From: Phascolarctos cinereus
Lineage: Eukaryota; Chordata; Mammalia; Diprotodontia; Phascolarctidae
Direction of reading: 5' to 3'
Assembly: GCF_002099425.1 (NCBI RefSeq)
Contig: NW_018344333.1
Location: forward strand, 434,001 to 498,000
DNA: 64,000 bases
The position numbers and the translations under genes are program-made. Shown here in pieces: positions 35,501 to 47,463 of this stretch (position 1 is the stretch's first letter; each line of letters begins with the position of its first letter). The notes under the pieces were generated by a model. It had not been told where the DNA came from, searched no databases, and worked only from the letters and a program-made list of their open reading frames with translations.

Positions 35501-36612
35501 ATTCTGCTTTTTAAACAGTTGTTTTCTTTGTCCAAGCTTTTGACTTTTTTTCGCAGTTTTCTTGCTTTTTCCCACTTTTCTTCTACCTTTCTTATTTGAT
35601 TTTTAAGGTTTTTTTTTTTTTAGCAGTTCCATGAGTTTTTTTTTTTTCTGGGCTTGAGACAACTTCTTATTTATCTTAGAGTTTTACCCCTAGGTGTTTT
35701 GACATTGTTGTCCTCCTCTGAGTTTGTGTCTTGATCTTCCCTTTTATTGTAATGGCTTTCTATTGTCTGATTCTTCTTTTGTTATTTTTTCCCACTTTTT
35801 AAATCATTTTTCCTTTCTTTTAAATTTGATTCCTGTTCCCAAGGTGGAAGGGTTACTGTATCAGCCTTCTTGTGCCAGTGGCTGCAGGCCCTGTTTGTTC
35901 ACTGGATGTTGCACTGATGTTGCCCTGAGGCCCAAGGGAAACCCTCATGTGTGGTGCTTTGCTAAAGGGGTTGGTTAGGGGGTGGCTGATGCTCCTGGAG
36001 CCATAGGAGTCTCATAGTTTACCTAATATTGAGCTAGGGTCCCAGTGATGGTGTCTGTTGCATGCTGAGGCAGGTGGGATGTTTGTGCATTTCTCTGGGG
36101 CTACACTGAAGCACTTGGCAATCTGTCCTCTGGAGGCTAGCTGTTTGATCTGGGGCTACCCTGAAGTGTGGAGGGGGCCCATAGCTGTTGGCTGTCTGTT
36201 TGCTTAGGTACCTGTAGAGTTGGTGTCTACCTGTTTCACTGGAGCTGTGCTGAAGAAAGTGGTGGTCCTTGGAACTGGAGTCTGTTTGTTCCCATGTCTG
36301 TGCTAAGGCACATGACAGGTCCTAATGTTGGATTTTGCTTGCTCTACCACACTGGGGTTTGGGATCTCCCACTGGTTTGCTGAGGTGGGGATTGTACTGC
36401 CTTGGTGGGATGCTTCCCATCCTGGACTGTATTCCCCTTTTTCTTGAGTGAGACAGATTTTTCTTGCCAATATTCCAAGTTTGTTGGGCTAAAAGATTCT
36501 TTCAGCCTGTCTTTTTGCTGGTTCTGCTGTTCCAAGATTTGTTTTGAGGCACTATTTCATGGCAGAGTTACAATGATATACTATTTAACCACACCATCTT
36601 AGCTCCCAGATC
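32546..36612 (-). mobile_element. L1 LINE with both ends but most of ORF2 deleted
   Basis: From the minus strand: 5' end near 36610 ('gggagctaagatggtgtgg'), 5' UTR to about 35650, ORF1 to about 34800 (an open coiled-coil block at 35575-35309 with repeated K-K-Q-N-W-P-N-G units), inter-ORF to about 34150, endonuclease remnant at about 34130-33840. It then jumps to the ORF2 C-terminal region (33830-32900; open frame 33696-33256 with R-E-M-Q-I-K-T) and the 3' UTR. The central part with the RT is gone. The whole block 32276-36612 is flanked by 'tatgaaaatacttt' (32262-32275) and 'tatcaaaacatttt' (36613-36626), 11 of 14 matching. Confidence 0.9.
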
Positions 36613-36665
36613 TATCAAAACATTTTAAACAATTAGTGGACCTCCAATTAAGAACTTCTGGAATA

Positions 36666-38129
36666 GAATACAAAGATTTGTTTCACATATTTTCATTTTT
36701 TTCTCTGCCTCAAAGAAGAAGTAGGGATACCATGGTCTCTATCTTAACACCATAGTTGACTGATCTTTTTCTAGGTAGTATTGCAGGGATATTTCTACTA
36801 ATTGTTATTAAAGCACTTTCAAATATTTTGGATATGTAATCACAGCTAAATGCTTTTACTAGTCTATCAAGTGCTACCATTTTGGCTATGTGCTTGGATG
36901 ACAGTTTTGGTTTCTAAAATGTTTTTATTTTCAAATAAATATGACAGTAGCAGAGGGCTGGCTCTGCTGGAATGCAAAATCTGGCCTCTCATTCTTAGAC
37001 CTATGATGGGAATAAAGATGAAGGCCTTCATTTGTGATTAAGCAGATACCTAACTACTGAAAACACAAATTCTGGAAGGCACTAATGCTGCTTTCTAAAA
37101 TGCCTTGTAACTTCCAAATGCACATATCTTTTACATGATTAGCTAAGAATCTTTACTTGCTAAATTAGTTTATGCAGTATATTTATAGATAAATCTTTAT
37201 TTTGCTTTCAAATCTGTTGTGCAAGAAAAAAAATCTGTGTTTTTTTCTCCACTTTAGGTATGTTTGAATGAACTTTTAATGGGACTATAACATTTATTCT
37301 CCCTTAAAAAGTTGGAAAAACTACTTCAAAAAATTTAAAAATGCAATATATTACATTAACTCACATCGTTTACTCTATAATTTGGGGGATTCAAAAAGGA
37401 TCATTAACTAGGATTTGACAATTCTATTCTCATGGGGAAAATTGCAATGTTATTACTAAGGTTGCTACTTCCTTCCATTTTGAAATATATAGTTATCACA
37501 CCAACAAAGAATTTAGAAGCTTTTTTCTCCATTAATCTTCAATTTGATTTCATATAATATCCTTTATGCAAAGTTTTGTAGTGCTGTTCTTGTGGTCTTT
37601 TAAAAATCTTGTACTTTTCTTTTCCATGTTCTTGAAGTATACAATCAAAATTCTATTATTTAAAATTATATTTTTAATTTAAATCTGCTGAATTCTTATT
37701 TTAGTTTCTCAATAAGGTTTTTTTAATGACTGAAGGCATTTTAAATGCTGCTACTAAGACACAAAACTTTTGTTAGAGATAATAAAACCTTAATAGACTC
37801 AATTAACTAGAACCCAATTAACCTAAACACTAAATTAACTAGAATATTTTTCTCATTTTATATTTAGGGAGGAGAAGCAAAAGAATTTAAGTGTTCATAC
37901 TAAGGATTTACTTTTCAAAATAATCCTAGGACAAATTCAACCTGATTTCCTCTAACATCTGCATCTGCACAACTATTCAATGAAACTGAAAGTTCAACAT
38001 GATAATGATTCTGGTACACTTTGAAAGAATCTGTGTTCAAATACACACTTATATTCACCAGCTATACTTTTATTATCATTACTACTATTAAATCTCCACT
38101 GAACTATTTTAATGCTTTCTGTTTGAAGT
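36666..38129. other. Unassigned AT-rich sequence
   Basis: No long frame, no repeat family recognised. A candidate for ordinary intergenic or intronic sequence. Confidence 0.4.
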
Positions 38130-38189
38130 AGCATAGCATAGTAGATAGAGGATAGGCATTAGATGATGGAAGTCCCAACCCTGGAATAT

Positions 38190-39545
38190 AATAGTAGTTG
38201 TTGTTGTTGTTGAATTGTTCAGTTACGTCCAAGGCTTCATGACTATATGGACCATAGCACACCAGGCCCTTCTATCCTCCACTACCTCCCAAAGTCTTTC
38301 CAAGCTCATATTCATTGCTTCCATGACTGTTATTCCCTTTCTCTTTTGCCATCAATCTTGACCAACATCAGTATATTTTCCAATGAGTCCAGTCTTCTCA
38401 TTATGTGACCAAAGTATTGAACTTCAGCTTCAGTATTTGATCTTCTAATGACTAGTCTGAATGGATTTCTTTAAGTATTGACTGAATTGATCTCCTCATT
38501 GTCCATTGTTGTTGTTTCAGTTGTGTTCAAATCTTCATGACCCTATTTAGGATTTTTTTGACAAACATACTGGATTGTTTTGTTATTTTGTTCTCCAGCT
38601 CATTTCACAGATGAGGAGCTAAGGCAAATAGGGGTAAGTGACTTGCCTAGGGTCACATAGCTGGTAAGTGTCTGAGACTAGATTGGAATGTAGAAAGATG
38701 TGTCTTTCTGACATCAGCCCTAGCACTCTATCCACTGTGCTATTTTGCTATTCAAGGGATTCTCAAAAGTCTCTGCAGCATAATTGATTCTGGAAGCATT
38801 TAGATTTCCATGTAGTCCACCTTCACAACCATACACTGCTACTGGAAAAACCAAAGTTTTTACTATACAGTCCACTGTCAGCAAAGAAATGCCTTTGCTT
38901 TTTAGTATGCTGCCCAAATTTGCCACAGCTTTCCTTCCCAGGAACTAGTGTCTTTTAATTTCAGGGCTGTAGTCACCATCTGCAGCGATATTTGAGCCTT
39001 AAACTACAAAATTTGACACTGCTTCCATTTCTTCTCCCTTTATTTCCCAGGAAGTGACGGGACCAGTTGCCAAGACCTTAAGTTTTATCATTTTTTTTAT
39101 GTTAAGCTTTTTAGAGTCTCCTCTTTCACTCTTATCAAGAGTTTTCCTAATTATTCTTCACTTTCTGCCATCAGAGTGGTATTGTCTGCATATCTGAGAT
39201 TATTGACATTTCTCCTGGCAACCTTATTTCTGGCTTTTGATTGAATCTAGCCTGACATTTTATCTGATGTACTCTGCATAAAAGTTAAATAAATCAGGTT
39301 ATCATAAATAGCCTTATAATATTCCCTTCCCAAGCTTTTTTCCATGTTCAGTTCTAACTGTTGCTTCTGGACCCACATACAGGCCCCTCAAGAGAAAAGT
39401 AAGATGATTTGATACTCCCATTTCTTTGAGGACTTGTCACTTTTTTGCGATGCACATTGTTAAAGGCTTTGGTATAGTCAAAGGAGAAGTAAATGTTTTT
39501 CTGGGACTCCCTTGCCTTTCTCCATAATCTAACTAGTTGGCCACA
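38190..39545 (-). mobile_element. BovB-like RTE LINE, 3' part, split by a SINE
   Basis: The low-coordinate end is GTT repeats, the reverse of the RTE (AAC)n tail. The minus-strand frame at 38926-38720 reads M-A-N-L-G-S-I-L-K-S-K-G-I-S...V-K-T-L-V-F-P-V-A-V-Y-G-C-E, the segment found after the RT in BovB elements. Further 3' the text encodes the F-G-H-x-M-R-R...S-L-E-N style block (around 38420-38350). The plus-strand text at 39150-39250 corresponds to the RT region (reverse of an A-D-D-like 'gcagacaataccactctg', at 39195-39178). Frames are broken. The SINE at 38505-38752 interrupts it. Confidence 0.88.
38505..38752 (-). mobile_element. Composite tRNA-RTE SINE inside an RTE LINE
   Basis: Reversed order: GTT tail, then 'gttcaaatcttcatgaccctatttagg' (RTE-type tail), then 'cacagatgaggagctaaggcaaatagg' and 'cttgcctagggtcacatagctgg' (tRNA-derived part), ending 'cactctatccactgtgct'. 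It shares both halves with 15526-15753. A parasite copy therefore sits in a LINE with which it shares its tail. A SINE head scrap is also present at 38130-38190. Confidence 0.85.
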
Positions 39546-39700
39546 GATAAATCACTTTACTTCTCTATGCTCCAGGTGACTTAATATGGATATTCATTAC
39601 AGAAAAATTATCAGTCTGCATAGGTGAAGTTTCTACATCCTGAGACCTGTATGTAGATCACAGGTACAGATAAAGAAAAAAAAAAGAAAAGAAAACTACA
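39545..39700 (+). mobile_element. tRNA-derived SINE remnant
   Basis: 'ccacagataaatcactttac' is the core following the tRNA part. 'gtctgcataggtgaagtttc' and 'agatcacaggtacag' match the late part of the 30060-30290 SINE type, and it ends with an A/G-rich tail at 39676-39700. The head is missing at the join with the RTE. Confidence 0.6.
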
Positions 39701-39769
39701 GTATTAATTTAGTTACTTATGTTAAAATGCTTTATTGAAACAATTTTGTAAAGTAAGTTGCACAAGTTA

Positions 39770-39930
39770 GATAAATTCCATTCTATTGATGAGGGAACAG
39801 GGGCTCAAAGTTATTAACAAAATAGCCCGTGATAAATATGGTCAGAGAGCTGTAGAGAAAGGAGGTAAACTCAGATTTTCTCCAGCCAAGTCTGGTATTA
39901 TTTCCTCTATATCACTCTGATTTATTAAAA
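39770..39930 (-). mobile_element. MIR-type SINE remnant
   Basis: 'attgatgagggaacaggggctcaaagtt' and 'aggtaaactcagattttctccagccaagtctggtatta' are a reversed, diverged MIR. The following 39931-40714 is unassigned. Confidence 0.55.
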
Positions 39931-40714
39931 TAAGGAAATGAACTAAAACATTTTATTTTTATGAAAACCTGAAACAATAACAAAATGGACTAAGTGATTT
40001 TATCATTTAACCTTTTCAATTAGTGTGCATTTATTTTGCTTTCCATCCCAATCCTCCCTTTCAAGGGGACAAAAAAAAATTACAATTATACATCATCAAG
40101 TAAATCAATTCCTGGCAGAGATGCAATGGACTAAGTATTAAATATTGTTTAAAGGTTTTCAATAAGAGTTGGAACAAAAAGGGTTTTCTGACTAACCAAA
40201 AAACTCCATTAACTTGATTATCCAGAAAACTCAATGAACTAGAGTATCCTACTGGCCAGATATTAAAATTAATGTGTTTTCATGAATAGGATTAGAATTA
40301 CACCTATGTTCTAAAATGTGTATCCTCTCTTAGTAGATAATGCACTTATAAAACCAAAAGAATCAGAACTTTTTTGGATCAGGATTTTTTAAATCTACTT
40401 AGGAGATATATGAGGGAAAAATATAGATATGCTCTGGCTTTAGCCTATAAGCATCTGGAATTAAAAGGAGCCCTTACATTTAAGCCTACAAGATCAACTT
40501 TGCAATTACATAATCATTATATATTCAGTTAGCTTCCACTATAGCCAATACACACTTCTCCAGTACAGTATTTTTAATGATTATATAATGTGTTGATCAT
40601 TCTTTATCATATATTAGCAAGTAACTAATTTATCTCACCCTACTGAAAATCAGTAGAACTCTGTAGGTTTGATTCACTTTTCCTTGTATACTTTCATTTT
40701 CTTCCTAACTAAAA

Positions 40715-41030
40715 GAGGGGAGAAATGGCTAAATGGCTTGTGGTATATGATTATGTTGGAATACTACTGTGCTATAAGAAATGATGAACTCAATGATCTT
40801 AGAAAAAACATGGATAGACTTGCACAAAATAATGGAGAAATGAGCAGAACAAAGAGAACATTGAATACAGTAACAGTAATATTGTTTTAAGAACTTAAGT
40901 GACTTAGTCACTTAGACTATTATAAATACCCGTATTAACTACAAAAGACCTGTGAAGGAAGATGCTATCTACATTCCAGAAAAAGGACTGAAAAATAGAA
41001 ATATGCATAGATTGATTTTATGTATATGTG

Positions 41031-41061
<31 letters not shown>

Positions 41062-41175
41062 TATGTAAGTATTTATATATGCATATATTTGTGTCTAATT
41101 GTAGCCATCTCTAGAGCAGGGCAGGAGAAGAGGAAAGAAAAAAATTAAATGATAATTTTATTAAATATTTTAAAA
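40715..41175 (+). mobile_element. 5'-truncated L1 LINE 3' end
   Basis: Starts in the last part of ORF2 ('gaaatggctaaatggcttgtgg', 'gaatactactgtgctataag', 'gagcagaacaaagagaacattg'). The 3' UTR contains a TATG repeat at 41036-41062 and ends in an A/T-rich tail near 41175. Bases 41176-41754 after it are A-rich and unassigned. Confidence 0.85.
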
Positions 41176-41754
41176 GAATAGCAAATTGTACACAACAGAT
41201 TTAAAATTTCATGTACAATCATCTTTTTTTTCTATTCTGCTATGTTATGGAAATGCTTATTTTATTTCCTACATTCAGAATAAAATAAATAAATAAACAA
41301 AATACAAACAAATATATAAAACAATAAAAATAAAGCATTGAATAAAAAGCACAGAGGGGAGGGACACCATAAATCAAGTTCAGCAGATACAATTATATTT
41401 CCATGCCATAGATTTAAGCTGGGGAACCAGAATGTTTGGCAGGTTTTATAGAAGAGACTACTACTTAGTACATTTTAAATAATCCATTCTAAGAATATAT
41501 TAACCTTGACAGCATGGCATGAGATCTTTTCTAAAAATTTCCTTTCTATGGAGAGCAACATTTAATTTGGAATCTTGATAGTATTGTACCTATTGTACTT
41601 GATACTACTGTATAAAATATAATTTTTGTTTGCTATTGTGTTTTTAGTGTTTTTTATGTGTTTGTATCCCAACATAGCTCACTTGAAAGAAATCAACAAA
41701 TAATCAAATAAAAGGAATAATCAAATGATCATTAATTTAAAAAATGGAGCTTCC

Positions 41755-42440
41755 TTCAGTTTCATGATATTTTTACTTAATTTTATAAACATTTTTACTT
41801 AAAGTTTTGAGTTCCAAATTGTATCCCTCCTTCTCCCCCTTTCTCCCCACCACCCTCCTCCCTCCCCATCTGACATGGTAAACAATAAGAAATATGTTAT
41901 ACGTGGGCAATTATGTAAAACATTTCCATATCAATCATTTTGTATAAGAAGACTCAAATAAAAGAAGAAAATGAAGGAAAGTGAAAAATAACATGCTTCA
42001 GTCTATATTCAATCAATACAATTTCTTTCTATGAAGGCAGATAGGATGCTTCATCATTAGGCTTTTGGATTGTCTTATATCATTACATTTTTCAGAATAG
42101 CTGTCATTCACAATTCATCAAACAGTATTGGATACTACATTCTCCTGGTTCTGTTCACTTCAATATGCATTTGTTCATGTAAGTCTTTACAGGATTTTTC
42201 TGAAATCATCTTGCTTATCATGTCTTATGGCACAATAATATTCCATTACAATCATATATCACAACTTGTTTATCTATTCCCCATATGATGGGTATCTCTT
42301 TTATTTCCAAGTCTTAGCCACCACAAAGAACTGCTATAAATATTTTTGTACAAATAGGTCCTTTTGCATTTTGGGGGGATGTTTTTGGGATATAGACCTG
42401 GCAGTGGTGTTACTGGATCGAAGAATATGTCATGTTTATT
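41755..42440 (-). mobile_element. 5'-truncated older L1 LINE 3' end
   Basis: Reversed L1 3' UTR ('agttttgagttccaaattgt', 'tccccatctgacatggtaaac') and the end of ORF2 ('ttctcctggttctgttcactt', 'ttatctattccccatatgatgggtatct', 'gccaccacaaagaactgctataaatatttttg'). It has diverged more from the other copies than they have from one another, which suggests an older subfamily. Confidence 0.85.
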
Positions 42441-42708
42441 TTTTACATTAAGATTAAAACAATTGTTACATTCAAAGACTTCAATGAAAACACCCTAATT
42501 GAAAGAGATCATTTAAATTTGCTGTGAATTTTTAAGTATATAAGCAACTGCATTGTGATTTTCTTGATTTAAAAAAAAACAAGCTATTTTGTTATCAAAA
42601 TGTTCAATTTATATAAAACATATTTGAATTCTTAGTCACAGATACCATAATAATTTACATTATTGATATGTATGTCATATCATTAGTACAAAGTCATACT
42701 TTGAAGCT

Positions 42709-42925
42709 TCAAAGTAGGATAACAGTGACCTTGATTTCTTGAAGTCCATACCATCTGAGTATAAGCTCTGCTAGATTCCATGTTGTTGCAAAGGCTTCAA
42801 GGACAGTCCTAGCAATAGCCTGGGCCTGCTTTTTTTTCTTTTCTCAAGATTCTGCTTAGAAAAGTAATGAAAGGATCATCATAGTGTGCTAGTAACTTCT
42901 TGATTAATTATTTGGCTACTGCAAC
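42709..42925 (-). pseudogene. Possible decayed exon, protein unidentified
   Basis: The minus strand shows a good acceptor (ttttctttttgtctag) ending at 42926. A coding-like run follows: V-A-V-A-K, a stop, L-I-K-K-L-L-A-H-Y-D-D-P-F-I-T-F-L-S-R-I. After a run of eight As the frame shifts by one base and continues A-I-A-R-T-V-L-E-A-F-A-T-T-W-N-L to a stop at 42711-42709. One stop and one single-base shift would fit a decayed exon. No homologue is recognised and the open stretches are short, so chance remains possible. Confidence 0.28.
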
Positions 42926-44182
42926 CTAGACAAAAAGAAAAATGCAAACTGATCAAGTGAAACCCCCTTTTTTTTCTCAGGTAACTGTGGTAAAGTGGCA
43001 AAAAGTGACACAGGATATTGAACATTATCTAGTTTTAACATATTTCAAAGTTTTTTTTTCAAAATTTTAACTGTTAGAACTATAAATACCATCAAGGGTT
43101 AAACATACTACTGGACATACTGAATCTTATTAATCTTGACATCCTTACCGTAAAAGAAACCAGAAGAAAAACAGACGTTCAAGATAAATGTAAATTTGGC
43201 TTGTGAGTTTTCATTGGAGAGATAAATAATGCAGTTGTCAGTATTGTTTTTTATCATCTACACAAAAAAATGAAAATATTACTTTATGATACATTTGGTC
43301 ATCTTGTATTAAAATACTCATAATAAGTACTCACAAAATAACCATTCTGAAAATAAATGCAGCTCATGTACGACTTTGTTGAAAAGCATAAAGAGGTAGG
43401 AAAATCATACGATAGACCTTGTAAAATAATTCAGCCAGAAACCAAGACAGCAGAGTAAGCAGTAAATTGCCATAACTCTCCCATATTCACCTCCAAACAA
43501 CCATAAAATACATCCCAAACCAATCCTGGAACAGCAGAACCAGCAAAAAGATGGGGTTGAACAAACTTTGAGCCAGAGAAACTTGGAAGATAAGCATGAA
43601 AGGTTTATTTCACTTGGGTAAAAGAACACAGTCCAAGACAGGAAGCATGCCAACAAGCCAGCAGCAAACCCCATTTGAGTAAACCAGTGGCAGCTCCTGA
43701 GCCTCAGTGGAGTGGAGGAGGTAAAAACCAACACCAGGACAACACTTCCCAGCACGTGCCTCAGCATATCCAGGGAAATGTACAGACTTCAGCTCTGAGA
43801 ACTGACAAGTGCTTCAAGGTAGCCATGGGCAAATAAGCAGTCTTGAGTAGCTAGACTCAAATGTGCTTCAGTGTAGTTCTGGGGAAACAAAGAAATATCC
43901 AACAGGCCTCAGCACACACCAGATATCAGCAGAAGGATCCTGGCTCAAGACCAAGTAATTTGTGAGACCTCTATGCACCCCAGAAGCACCAACCATCTCC
44001 CAACCAACCCTCCCCCCCAGCAAAGCACCAGACACAAGGATCTCCTTGGACCTCAGCACACCCCAGTGCAATACCAGGTAAACAATCAGGACCTGTAGCC
44101 ACTGGTATAAGAAACCTGAGACAATGCCCCTTCCACTCTGGGAGCAGAGCTCAAATTTAAAAGAAGGAAAAAAGCCTCTCCA

Positions 44183-44214
<32 letters not shown>
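44183..44214. repeat. (CA)n microsatellite in L1 5' UTR
   Basis: About 16 CA units just upstream of ORF1 of L1-A. Confidence 0.95.
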
Positions 44215-44217
<3 letters not shown>

Positions 44218-46532
44218 AAAGATGAGCAAGAAAAACAACAAAAATAGAATCTGACTACAGAAAGCTATTGTGGTAACAAAGAATATCAAGACACAAAATC
44301 GGAACAGGACAACAATGTCGAAACACCTAAGGGCAAAAACCCAAAGAAAAGTGGAAAGTGGTCCCAAACCCAGACAGAATTCATAGAAGAGCTCAAAAAG
44401 GACCTAAAAAATCATATAGGAGAGGTAGAAGAAAAAATTAAGAAAAGAAACAAGAGTGATGCAAGAGAATTATGAAGTCAACAGCTTGGAAAAAAGCAAA
44501 CAAGAGCTTAAAAAGGTACAATTGGCCAAATGGAAAAAAAATTTCAAAGGCTAACTAGTGAAAACAATTCCTTTAAACTTAGAATTGGACAAGTGGAAGC
44601 TAATGACTCTAAGCTAATGACATCAAGAATCAATCAAAAAAATTTAAAAGAATGAAAAATAGAAGAAAATTTAGATACCTCATCAGAAAAACAACTGACC
44701 TGGAAAATAGATCCAGGAGAAATAATCTCAGAATCATTGGACTACCTGAAATCCATAATCAAAAGGAGCACCTGGGCAGCATCTTTCAAGAAATTATCAA
44801 GGAAAAATGCCATGATATCTTAGAACCAGAGGGCAAAATAGGCATTGAAAGCATCCACTGATCACTTCAGGAAAGATGCCAAAACGCAAACTCCAAGGAA
44901 TATTATAGTCAAATTAAGAACTATCAGGTCAAGGAAAATGTACTACAAGTGCACAGAATAAAAAAAAAAACAATTCTAATATCAAGGAGCCACAATCACA
45001 ATTACACAGAATTTAGCAGCTGCAACATTCAAAGACTGAAAATCATGGGACATGGTGTTCTAGAAGACAAAGGAGTTAGCATTACAACCAAGCCTCACTT
45101 ATGCAGTGAAATTAAACATGATGCTCAAAGGGGAAAAAAATGGTCAGTCAAGGAAATAGAAGGATCTTAGGCTTTCATAAGTAGACCAAAAAGTTGTTCT
45201 CCAATATCAAGACCCAAGAGAAGCATTAACAGGTAAAGAGACAAAAGAAAACATAAGAGATTCAATAGACATAAACTTTTTACATCCTTAAATGATACTT
45301 GTAATTCTTAAAAATTGTATCACTAATAGTACAGCTAGAAGGAATATACATAAAGAAAAGGTATGAATATAAGTTGAATTTAAGGGATTGATGTAAAATA
45401 ATTAAGGGAGAAGAAAGAGGAATACACTGGGTGGAGAAGTAATGGAGAGGTAGAATGGAATAAATTATTTTGCATGAAGAGACACAGAAGAGCTATTACG
45501 GTGGAGGGGAAGATGGGAGGGTGGTCCATGGGCATGACTTAAACCTCACTCTCATCAGTACTGGCTCAAAGATGGGAAAAAATATAGACAATCAGTTGAA
45601 TATAGAAATCTATCTTACCCAACAGGGAAATAGAAAGGAGGAGATTAAGTAAAGGGGAGGAGGACTGGCAGAAGAGAGTGCAGATGGGGGAGGTGGTAGA
45701 TAGAAGCAAAGCACTACTGAGGAGGAAAAAGGGTGAAAAGAGAGAGAAAAATACAAACAAGGGGGGAAATAGGATGGAGGGAAGTACACACTAATTATAA
45801 CTATGAAAAGTGAATCAGATGAACTCTCCCATAAAATGGAAGCACATAGCAGAGTGGATTAAAAAAAAGAATCCTACAATATGCTGTTTACAAGAAACAC
45901 AGTTGAAGCAAAGACACACACATGAAGTAAAAGTTAGGGGCTGGAGCAGAATCTATTATGCTTTAGCTGAAGTTAAAAAGAGAAAAAAAATCAGGGGTAA
46001 TAATCCTGATCTCAGTGTAAAAGCAAAAATAGACCTAATTAAGAGATAAATTATTATAGACAATAATGCAATATCAATGTTAAACATATATATGCCAAGT
46101 GGTATAGCATCCAGATTCTTACAAGAGAAGTTAAGTGATTAACAGGAAGAAATAGAGAGCAAAACTACACTAATGTGGGACCTCAAGTGTCCCCTCTCAG
46201 AACTTGATAAATCCAGCCAAAAATAATCAAGAACGAAATTAAGGAGGTGAACAGAATATTAGAAAATTTAGATATGACAGAACTTTAGAGAAAATTGAAT
46301 GGGAACAGAAAAGAATATGCCTTTTTTCTCAGCAACACATGGCATCTACACAAAAATAACCACGTATTAGGTCACAAAACACTCAAAAATAAAATATAGA
46401 AAGGCAGAAATATTAAATGTATGCTTTTCAAATAAAAATGAAATAAAATTACTTTCAACAAAAGGCAGTGGAAAGATAGATTAAAATTAATTGAAAACTA
46501 AATAATCTAATCCTAAAGAATAAGTGGGACAA

Positions 46533-47463
46533 TCTCAGATTCTTCAAGACTCTTCCCTTTTTCCCTCCTCCCCCATCACCCTCTTTTCCTTCTGCTTTCC
46601 TCCCCACTTCTTCCCCATCCTCTTCTTTATCCTTCCCTATATTATATCTTCTTTGTCCCTTCCCCAGTCTAGACAATGGTGGACTCAGCCAAGGAAGCTT
46701 GGAGGCTGCTGAGGCAGACATCACGAGTCTGTCCCAGGAAATGTTCTCCAGAATGGCCACGTACCTGACAGGTAAGCTGACAGCCACAAGGGAAGACTAT
46801 AAACTTCTGGAAAATATAAACAAACTGACTACCATGAAGTATCTAGAAATGAAAAGTACCACAGTAAGCCTAAATAAAAAACTAAAGGACTTAAATCAGA
46901 AATATGCAGCATTTCAGCCTTATCTGAATCAGATCACTTTAATTGAGGAACAGGTAGCAACTCTTGGGCAGGCAGCTTATAAGTTGAATGAATATTCAAA
47001 GAAAGTAGAAGCAAAGTACAAGAAGTTAGAAAGCCAATGAAGAAATTCTTTAGCACAAAGACTTTAACTATGAGAATGTTTCATAAGAGCTGAAATAAGT
47101 GGAATGGAACTTATCACTATGCTTCAATACCTAAAAGGAAGTGGTGCTGCTGATTCAAGGAGAATCTCAGCCCCTACCTTAGGTTGGATGTATAACTTTG
47201 GCCACCCTTTATTGTTTAACTAAACCTGTTCCCCTGTAACTTCATCTTATTGTGTGCTTTATTGTGTGCCCTGAACCGAGGCTCAAAAATCAGGATCAGC
47301 ACCATTTAGAGCACATAGATGAGAGGCTCTGGTCTCCCAGGTCTCCAGCCTCCTCCCAGTCACCTAGGCCTCCTCCTTGGAATCTATGTTCTCAATGTGT
47401 CCCCCAGTCTCCTCATAACCTGTTCTTGAACTTAATAAATGCTTACTTATGAAAAAAAAAAGA
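46533..47463 (+). pseudogene. BLOC1S2: BLOC1S2 retrocopy (BLOC-1 subunit 2), intron-end-containing
   Basis: The frame from 46669 to the stop at 47038-47040 encodes most of BLOC-1 subunit 2, a coiled-coil protein of the complex that sorts cargo to lysosome-related organelles. Recognisable blocks are M-A-T-Y-L-T-G-K-L-T-A-T, D-Y-K-L-L-E-N, D-L-N-Q-K-Y-A, Q-A-A-Y-K-L and E-A-K-Y-K-K-L-E. From the EADIT block onward about 78 of 109 residues match human by memory, and no stop breaks this part. The native N-terminus and start codon are missing; open translation begins only with a non-ATG codon. Upstream, 46545-46667 is a long pyrimidine tract ending in 'cccttccccag', an intron-like 3' end. A 3' UTR follows, with AATAAA at 47434-47439 and poly(A) at 47452-47462. 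Diverged target copies flank it ('agaataagtgggacaa' against 'agaaaatgagggtcaa'). It sits inside L1-A ORF2. Confidence 0.9.

Larger units (their letters stand above)
32095..36665. repeat. Old unnamed interspersed repeat, split by an L1
   Basis: Left half 32095-32275 ('catggactcctttcatagcc', 'atggacccttgtccgcacaa', 'attatattaaagttatgaaaatac') and right half 36613-36665 ('ttaaacaattagtggacctcc', 'attaagaacttctgg') join into one repeat when the intervening L1 block is ignored. A second copy is at 63575-63725. I do not recognise the family name. Its age exceeds that of the L1 inside it. Confidence 0.6.

Noticed and set aside
42980-43050. Plus-strand acceptor followed by about 23 open codons (V-T-V-V-K-W-Q)
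   Set aside because: Too short, no good donor after it, and it overlaps the acceptor tract proposed for the opposite strand.
46455-46787. Minus-strand 110-codon frame over the BLOC1S2 retrocopy
   Set aside because: Antisense of the intron-like pyrimidine tract and coding part; no similarity of its own.
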